A stretch of 64,000 nucleotides of DNA from an uncultured Dorea sp. GTDB lineage: Bacteria > Bacillota > Clostridia > Lachnospirales > Lachnospiraceae. The position numbers were made by a program, and so were the translations under genes. The stretch covers positions 1 to 64,000 of the forward strand of contig CANTDX010000002.1 in assembly GCA_947652615.1 (NCBI GenBank), in the 5' to 3' direction. The notes beneath the pieces were generated by a model that saw only the letters and a program-made list of their open reading frames with translations, searched no databases and had not been told where the DNA came from. This document shows, piece by piece, positions 60,322 through 64,000 of this stretch (its first letter is position 1; every line of letters begins with the position of its first letter).

Positions 60322-61257
60322 ATGGATAGAAACAGAGAATCTATAGAAACTATGTTATTTTTCTTAGTGGCATATGGTATATGCTGGGGTATTGGCATTT
60401 TAAATTATTATGATGAATTTATGAGCGGATATACGATGGCTCTTTTTATGATGACATTGCCGGCTACAGGAGTTTCTGTTGCCAAATTGTATAGAAATGT
60501 AAGAAATGATGAGAATAGAAGGATTCATTTGATATATGTGGGATGTTTTGTTGGTTTTGTGTTTCTTATGTTTCTTAGAATCGGAGGTATTATAAGTGAG
60601 GCTTTTTTGGAGATGGTCACAAATTATATATTGCTGCCAATAGTATCTGTACTGCTTTTTATATTTGCATTGTTGGACGGAGGCGCACTTAGTGTCGGAA
60701 GGAATTGGAAAGAGGTGCGGCGGGTATTGCTGATATTTATGATTTCTTTGATTGTAGGAGGAATTATTTCCGGTATAGGAACGTCGAACATTGATTTCCT
60801 ATTTATAGCAACGCTTCCGGTCAGCTATGTATTCTTCTTTCTGCAGGGGGCTGCATTTTTTGGAGAAGAGTATGGATGGAGGGGATTCCTGCAGGAGAAG
60901 ATGCAGAGAAGATTCGGTAAGAGAGCAGGAGTTGTTTTGTTAGGAGTTATATGGGAGATCTGGCATATGCCGATCTGGTTCAGTGTCTATCGGGTGGATG
61001 GTCTGGGGTTAGTGTTAAGATTATTCTCTACAGTGAGTTTTGCAATAATCATAGGATACGCTTATATGAAATCAAATAATGTGTGGGTGTGTGCTTTTAT
61101 GCATTATTCTATTAATTTGTTTGCAACTGTTTTCCCAGGAAATGCCAATAGTTATGATCTTAATGCGGGGCATATTACGTGGGCCAGAATTGCGGAGGTT
61201 CTGCTTCTGTTCATTGTTTTTTCTTCATTCTTATGTACAAAACCATATAGAAAATAA
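60322..61257 (+). CDS. CPBP family intramembrane glutamic endopeptidase
   Basis: 311 residues, about eight helices (MLFFLVAYGICWGIGIL, YTMALFMMTLPATGVSV, LIYVGCFVGFVFLMFL, VLLIFMISLIVGGIISGIG). Catalytic signature FFGEEYGWRGFLQEKMQ (Glu-Glu-x-x-x-Arg), then VIWEIWHMPIWF with His and CAFMHYSINL: the Abi/CAAX protease family. ATG 60322 follows GGGAG. AT-rich compared with neighbours. Substrate unknown; such proteins can give bacteriocin self-immunity. Confidence 0.87.
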   Translation: MDRNRESIETMLFFLVAYGICWGIGILNYYDEFMSGYTMALFMMTLPATGVSVAKLYRNVRNDENRRIHLIYVGCFVGFVFLMFLRIGGIISEAFLEMVTNYILLPIVSVLLFIFALLDGGALSVGRNWKEVRRVLLIFMISLIVGGIISGIGTSNIDFLFIATLPVSYVFFFLQGAAFFGEEYGWRGFLQEKMQRRFGKRAGVVLLGVIWEIWHMPIWFSVYRVDGLGLVLRLFSTVSFAIIIGYAYMKSNNVWVCAFMHYSINLFATVFPGNANSYDLNAGHITWARIAEVLLLFIVFSSFLCTKPYRK

Positions 61258-61262
61258 TCAAA

Positions 61263-61300
61263 GGGGATGCTGTAGAATCATTGTGATTTACGGCATCCCT
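61263..61300. terminator. Terminator after CPBP gene
   Basis: GGGATGC and GCATCCC arms with further pairing (TGTA/TACG, AATC/GATT) across ATTGT, between convergent genes. CTCTTGTATAT follows. Confidence 0.68.
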
Positions 61301-61314
61301 CTTGTATATAATTC

Positions 61315-62058
61315 TTAACAGGCAAGCGCCGCCCCGATCGCCCCCGCATATCTGGCAAGCGGTGTGGTTGTTACCGGTGCGTTCAACGCTTTTGACAGGC
61401 GTTCAATCATATAATCATCCTCACACAATCCGCCCGTCAGGAAATACTTATCATTCGGAACCTGTGCAAGAAGCGATACGACCTTATTCACAACAGATTC
61501 GACGACGCCAAAGGCAATGTCTTCCCTTGGCGTCTCTTTTCCGATCAGGCTGATAACCTCTGATTCGGCGAATACCGTGCACATGGAGCTGATGGTGATC
61601 TCGCTGCCCTTCCGCGCAAGTGCGGAGAGTTCTTCCGGTGTGACACCAAGCCGGTTGGTCATGATCTCCAGGAATTTGCCTGTTCCGGCAGAGCACTTAT
61701 CATTCATGACGAATTTCATGACGCGTCCGTTTTTCAGGGAGATCCCTTTGGTGTCCTGGCCGCCGATATCAATAACAGTGCCGTTTTCTCCGAAGAGGAA
61801 ATGAGACCCCTTCCCATGGCAGGTGATCTCGGTCACGATATGATCGGCATAAGGAACGGAGATACGTCCGTAACCGGTGGCGACGTAAGTTGTATTTTCT
61901 TTTGTGATTCCTTCGGCTTCCAGCGTAGTATAGATCGTATCTGCGACCTTCCGGCTGCTGAATCCGGTGTCTAGCAGCAGCGTTCTGATCACTTCATTGT
62001 CTTTGATCACGGCCGCTTTTGCGGCGCTGGAGCCGATGTCTATTCCTACTTGATACAT
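61315..62058 (-). CDS. Acyl-CoA dehydratase activase (ATPase of double-cubane reductase)
   Basis: 247 residues; ASKHA ATPase of the HgdC/BcrAD type with VGIDIGSSAAKAAVI (phosphate-1), GTVIDIGGQDTKGI (phosphate-2) and FLTGGLCEDDYMIERL. Cysteines Cys in NDKCSAGTGKF and SSMCTVFAESE bind the [4Fe-4S] cluster between the dimer. It uses ATP to push an electron into its partner. ATG 62058 follows GGGGGAT; ATG 62082 is weaker. Next to the reductase gene with a 27-base gap. Pair resembles E. coli YjiL/YjiM. Confidence 0.93.
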   Translation of the reverse strand: MYQVGIDIGSSAAKAAVIKDNEVIRTLLLDTGFSSRKVADTIYTTLEAEGITKENTTYVATGYGRISVPYADHIVTEITCHGKGSHFLFGENGTVIDIGGQDTKGISLKNGRVMKFVMNDKCSAGTGKFLEIMTNRLGVTPEELSALARKGSEITISSMCTVFAESEVISLIGKETPREDIAFGVVESVVNKVVSLLAQVPNDKYFLTGGLCEDDYMIERLSKALNAPVTTTPLARYAGAIGAALAC

Positions 62059-62085
62059 TTGGGATCCCCCTGCTCTTTTCATATG

Positions 62086-63240
62086 TTACAACATTTCGAT
62101 GAAGGCGGCAAGTCTTGTTTCGATCTGTCCGCTGTCTGTTGTGGAATAATCGGTTTCCAGTTTCATATACGGGATTCCTTCATCATCGCACATGTTCTGC
62201 ATCAGAGTAGCTTCCACGTTAAATGTATGACATGCCTGGAGCACCATCTCGATCACGCCGTCGACTTTATATTTTTGGCACATTTCCTTCGTATTGGCAA
62301 CGCGGCCTTCGTTTGTCGTCATAACGGAACAGTGGATCTCAAGGTAACGGTCAGAGATGGCTCTTAAGATGTCGTCTGCATTCTCGTCGACGAGCATCTT
62401 CTGTGTTCTCTCGCCGCCGCAGTCATCGAGACAGACGATCACGCCGCCGTTATTTTCGATGGTCATGCCGACCTTCTGGATGACGCCGGTTGACGGACAG
62501 CCTGTCAGAAGGATTCTCTTAGCATTCTCATCAACAGGTTTTGCGCCGTTCGCCAATGCTTCTTTTGCGGCATCTAATTTGGCCTTATAGCTTGCGTGCT
62601 GTGCGTCTACGCCGAAGTTGAACATTCCCTGAGCGAGTGTGGACATTACTTCCGTTGCCTTCATTGCCGGAGGTACGGCGCCTTGTAATGCATATAATTC
62701 CATCTGTGTCTTGCGCATCTCATTTCTCTTATGAGCTGCTTCTCTTAATTTCTCATCCGTGATCTCAATGCCGTATTTCTCTTCCATGTATTCCTTGAGA
62801 AGCTTCACTTCCTGATACCAGATCTCTTTCGCGTAATCTCTCTTCTGGCTCTGCGGAAGGTGGAGCACGTAAGTCTCCTTAATGTCATTGAGAAGTTCGA
62901 ACATTTTCTTTTTGCCGTCGCAGGTGGTCTCTCCCACGATGAAGTCACAGAAATATGTATATGGACATTTCTCTGTGTAAGCGAATCCATAGCTTGACTT
63001 GATAAGCGGACATAAGTTCTTCGGCAGAACCTTCTCTGCATCGGCGATCGGTTCGTTGCTTGTCCCGCAAAGACCTACAACGGATACTCCGGCTGCGTCA
63101 AAGAGTTCTAACGGAGTGTAGGAACAGAACATTCCTACCAGATGTCCGTCGTTCTCAACATATTCTTTTACCTTCAGGAATCCGGCTTTTCTTGCGTCTA
63201 CAAATTCGTCAAATGATTTTGGTAATTCTAAAGTTTCCAT
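62086..63240 (-). CDS. Double-cubane-cluster-containing anaerobic reductase
   Basis: 384 residues of the HgdB/2-hydroxyacyl-CoA dehydratase D superfamily. [39 protein letters not shown] and [24 protein letters not shown] are typical of the double-cubane protein DCCP and of YjiM. These reduce small molecules with an [8Fe-9S] cluster fed by an activase. The CoA-dehydratase partner subunit is absent, so a dehydratase role is unlikely. AGAGGAT precedes ATG. Physiological substrate unknown. Confidence 0.9.
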   Translation of the reverse strand: METLELPKSFDEFVDARKAGFLKVKEYVENDGHLVGMFCSYTPLELFDAAGVSVVGLCGTSNEPIADAEKVLPKNLCPLIKSSYGFAYTEKCPYTYFCDFIVGETTCDGKKKMFELLNDIKETYVLHLPQSQKRDYAKEIWYQEVKLLKEYMEEKYGIEITDEKLREAAHKRNEMRKTQMELYALQGAVPPAMKATEVMSTLAQGMFNFGVDAQHASYKAKLDAAKEALANGAKPVDENAKRILLTGCPSTGVIQKVGMTIENNGGVIVCLDDCGGERTQKMLVDENADDILRAISDRYLEIHCSVMTTNEGRVANTKEMCQKYKVDGVIEMVLQACHTFNVEATLMQNMCDDEGIPYMKLETDYSTTDSGQIETRLAAFIEML

Positions 63241-63279
63241 ATGGTTTATCCTCTCCGTTCTATAAAATATATTAGTTTT

Positions 63280-63308
63280 AGTTTAAAGGCGATAGGGGTG
63301 AATGTCAA
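63280..63308 (-). promoter_or_regulatory. Promoter of the double-cubane reductase operon
   Basis: Minus-strand TTGACA (63308-63303) and TAAACT (63285-63280), 17 bases apart, 40 bases before the start. Confidence 0.6.
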
Positions 63309-63354
63309 ATTTACAGAATTTATAAGAGGATTTATATATAGATAAATACTATAT

Positions 63355-63383
63355 ATGACAAATATGCCTGGATGTGGTAAAAT
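63355..63383 (+). promoter_or_regulatory. Promoter of the gene at 63439
   Basis: ATGACA (63355-63360) and TAAAAT (63378-63383), 17 bases apart. Confidence 0.55.
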
Positions 63384-63438
63384 AAATCAATACGAAGGAA
63401 CTGTTCCTATTGAGGTATCAGAAAGTAGGGGATAAAGT

Positions 63439-64000
63439 ATGAGACGGTGGATCGAATATGCGGTAGAGAACTATCGGAGCAAGAATTCTTTTGGTTTTCA
63501 ACTGGCGAAGGACCTGAAGGAGAGACAGATCAGCCAGGCGATAGAGAAATATGCGAAGATCGTTAAACCAGAGGAAGTGGTCGCATTGATGGATACGACG
63601 GTGTTCAGATCGGGTAAGACGGGGTTTTTATTCACGGAGCGTTACCTGTATGGTGACAGATATAAGGATGAAGGACCGGTTGAATTGATGTTCCTTGAGA
63701 GCGCGTCTGTGCGTCCGGAGAATAATAGCTGCTGCGTGCTGACGTATGAAGACGGAAGAACAAGGGAAGTAGATGTCTCAGTATTTCTGGATGTGGTTGA
63801 CGTACTGAATATGATGATCGGGCAGAGGAAGGCACATGAGGAGTCCGAGGAAGAGGATGGGGAGCATCTGAAGGAGCCGGAGCAGACAGGGGGCGCTGGA
63901 TTTGAGAAGGCAGCCGGTTCTGTTGCACCTGCAAAGATTACGGAACGAGTCGGGATGGACGGCAATGAAGACCTTGTAAGAAGCAGAAGAGTTGCAGAGG
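63439..64000 (+). CDS. Unrecognised protein, 3' partial
   Basis: Open from ATG 63439 to the end of the window without a stop (187 codons seen). The protein starts MRRWIEYAVENYRSKNSFGF, and includes ALMDTTVFRSGKTGFLFTERYLYGD and an acidic stretch (HEESEEEDGEHLKEPEQTGG). FRSGKTG is not a complete Walker A. No signal peptide or membrane helix so far. The GKTGFLFTERYLYG segment resembles the calcium-sensing or helicase-like "if phosphorylated, show on surface" style of no known family; I make no functional call. GGGGATAAAGT precedes the start. Confidence 0.7.
   Translation, partial: MRRWIEYAVENYRSKNSFGFQLAKDLKERQISQAIEKYAKIVKPEEVVALMDTTVFRSGKTGFLFTERYLYGDRYKDEGPVELMFLESASVRPENNSCCVLTYEDGRTREVDVSVFLDVVDVLNMMIGQRKAHEESEEEDGEHLKEPEQTGGAGFEKAAGSVAPAKITERVGMDGNEDLVRSRRVAE

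Noticed and set aside
62058..62082. Earlier ATG for the activase
   Set aside because: It lacks a ribosome site and lies four bases from the preceding stop; the later ATG follows GGGGGAT and fits the family N-terminus.

Overview
The window looks like a chromosome segment from an anaerobic gut Firmicute, most likely a Lachnospiraceae-type Clostridium. Evidence: moderate GC, strong AGGAGG ribosome sites, consensus sigma-A promoters, a double-cubane-cluster reductase with its activase, LL-diaminopimelate aminotransferase, clostridial glutamine synthetase followed by an ANTAR protein, an SPRTG-anchored surface protein and a TM1266-family hydrogenase regulator. The species is not determined. There is no prophage, transposase, CRISPR array or rRNA.

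Layout. 1-3710: 5'-truncated sugar ABC importer (binding protein, two permeases) plus a YesL-like protein. 3719-9739: an amidohydrolase/transport locus (M20 peptidase; a DUF5058-type protein with a second membrane protein and an AbgB-like M20 enzyme; a PucR regulator). 9825-17944: three AAA-ATPase/PD-(D/E)XK nuclease proteins around a MarR/MATE locus whose MATE gene has an in-frame stop, then a small protein and a proline iminopeptidase. 18103-23552: a KdpE-type regulator and a KdpD-type kinase separated by a four-gene metabolic cluster (M20, Asp/Glu racemase, AroM, unknown). 23707-32986: housekeeping genes (xpt, HD hydrolase, ptsI, polysaccharide deacetylase, TM1266 regulator, pduL, glnA, ANTAR regulator, dapF, dapL). 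33033-37960: TDT transporter, C_GCAxxG_C_C protein, large sortase-type surface protein. 38092-44870: a fourth and a fifth AAA/nuclease protein on either side of an ECF sigma/ABC transporter operon. 44930-52963: intact MATE pump, GH43 and GH5 glycosidases with an AraC regulator, a second MarR next to a deleted MATE remnant, and an EamA transporter. 53330-54138: a probable type I toxin-antitoxin locus and a tRNA-Gln/tRNA-Pro operon. 54246-59179: two-component system plus FtsX-type ABC transporter. 59268-64000: YitT protein with an attenuator-like leader, CPBP protease, double-cubane reductase and activase, and a gene that runs off the end.

The most unusual feature is the concentration of five AAA-ATPase/PD-(D/E)XK fusion proteins of three subfamilies in about 35 kb. 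Each has its own promoter. Two are divergent and appear to share one self-complementary -35 hexamer. Another lies between two near-identical terminators that carry a compensatory base change. Both MarR-linked MATE genes are broken, by different mutations, while their regulators and operators are intact. Several other loci show regulatory structure in the DNA: a MarR promoter with a palindromic operator in its spacer, and terminator-like hairpins between promoter and start in the glnA and yitT leaders.
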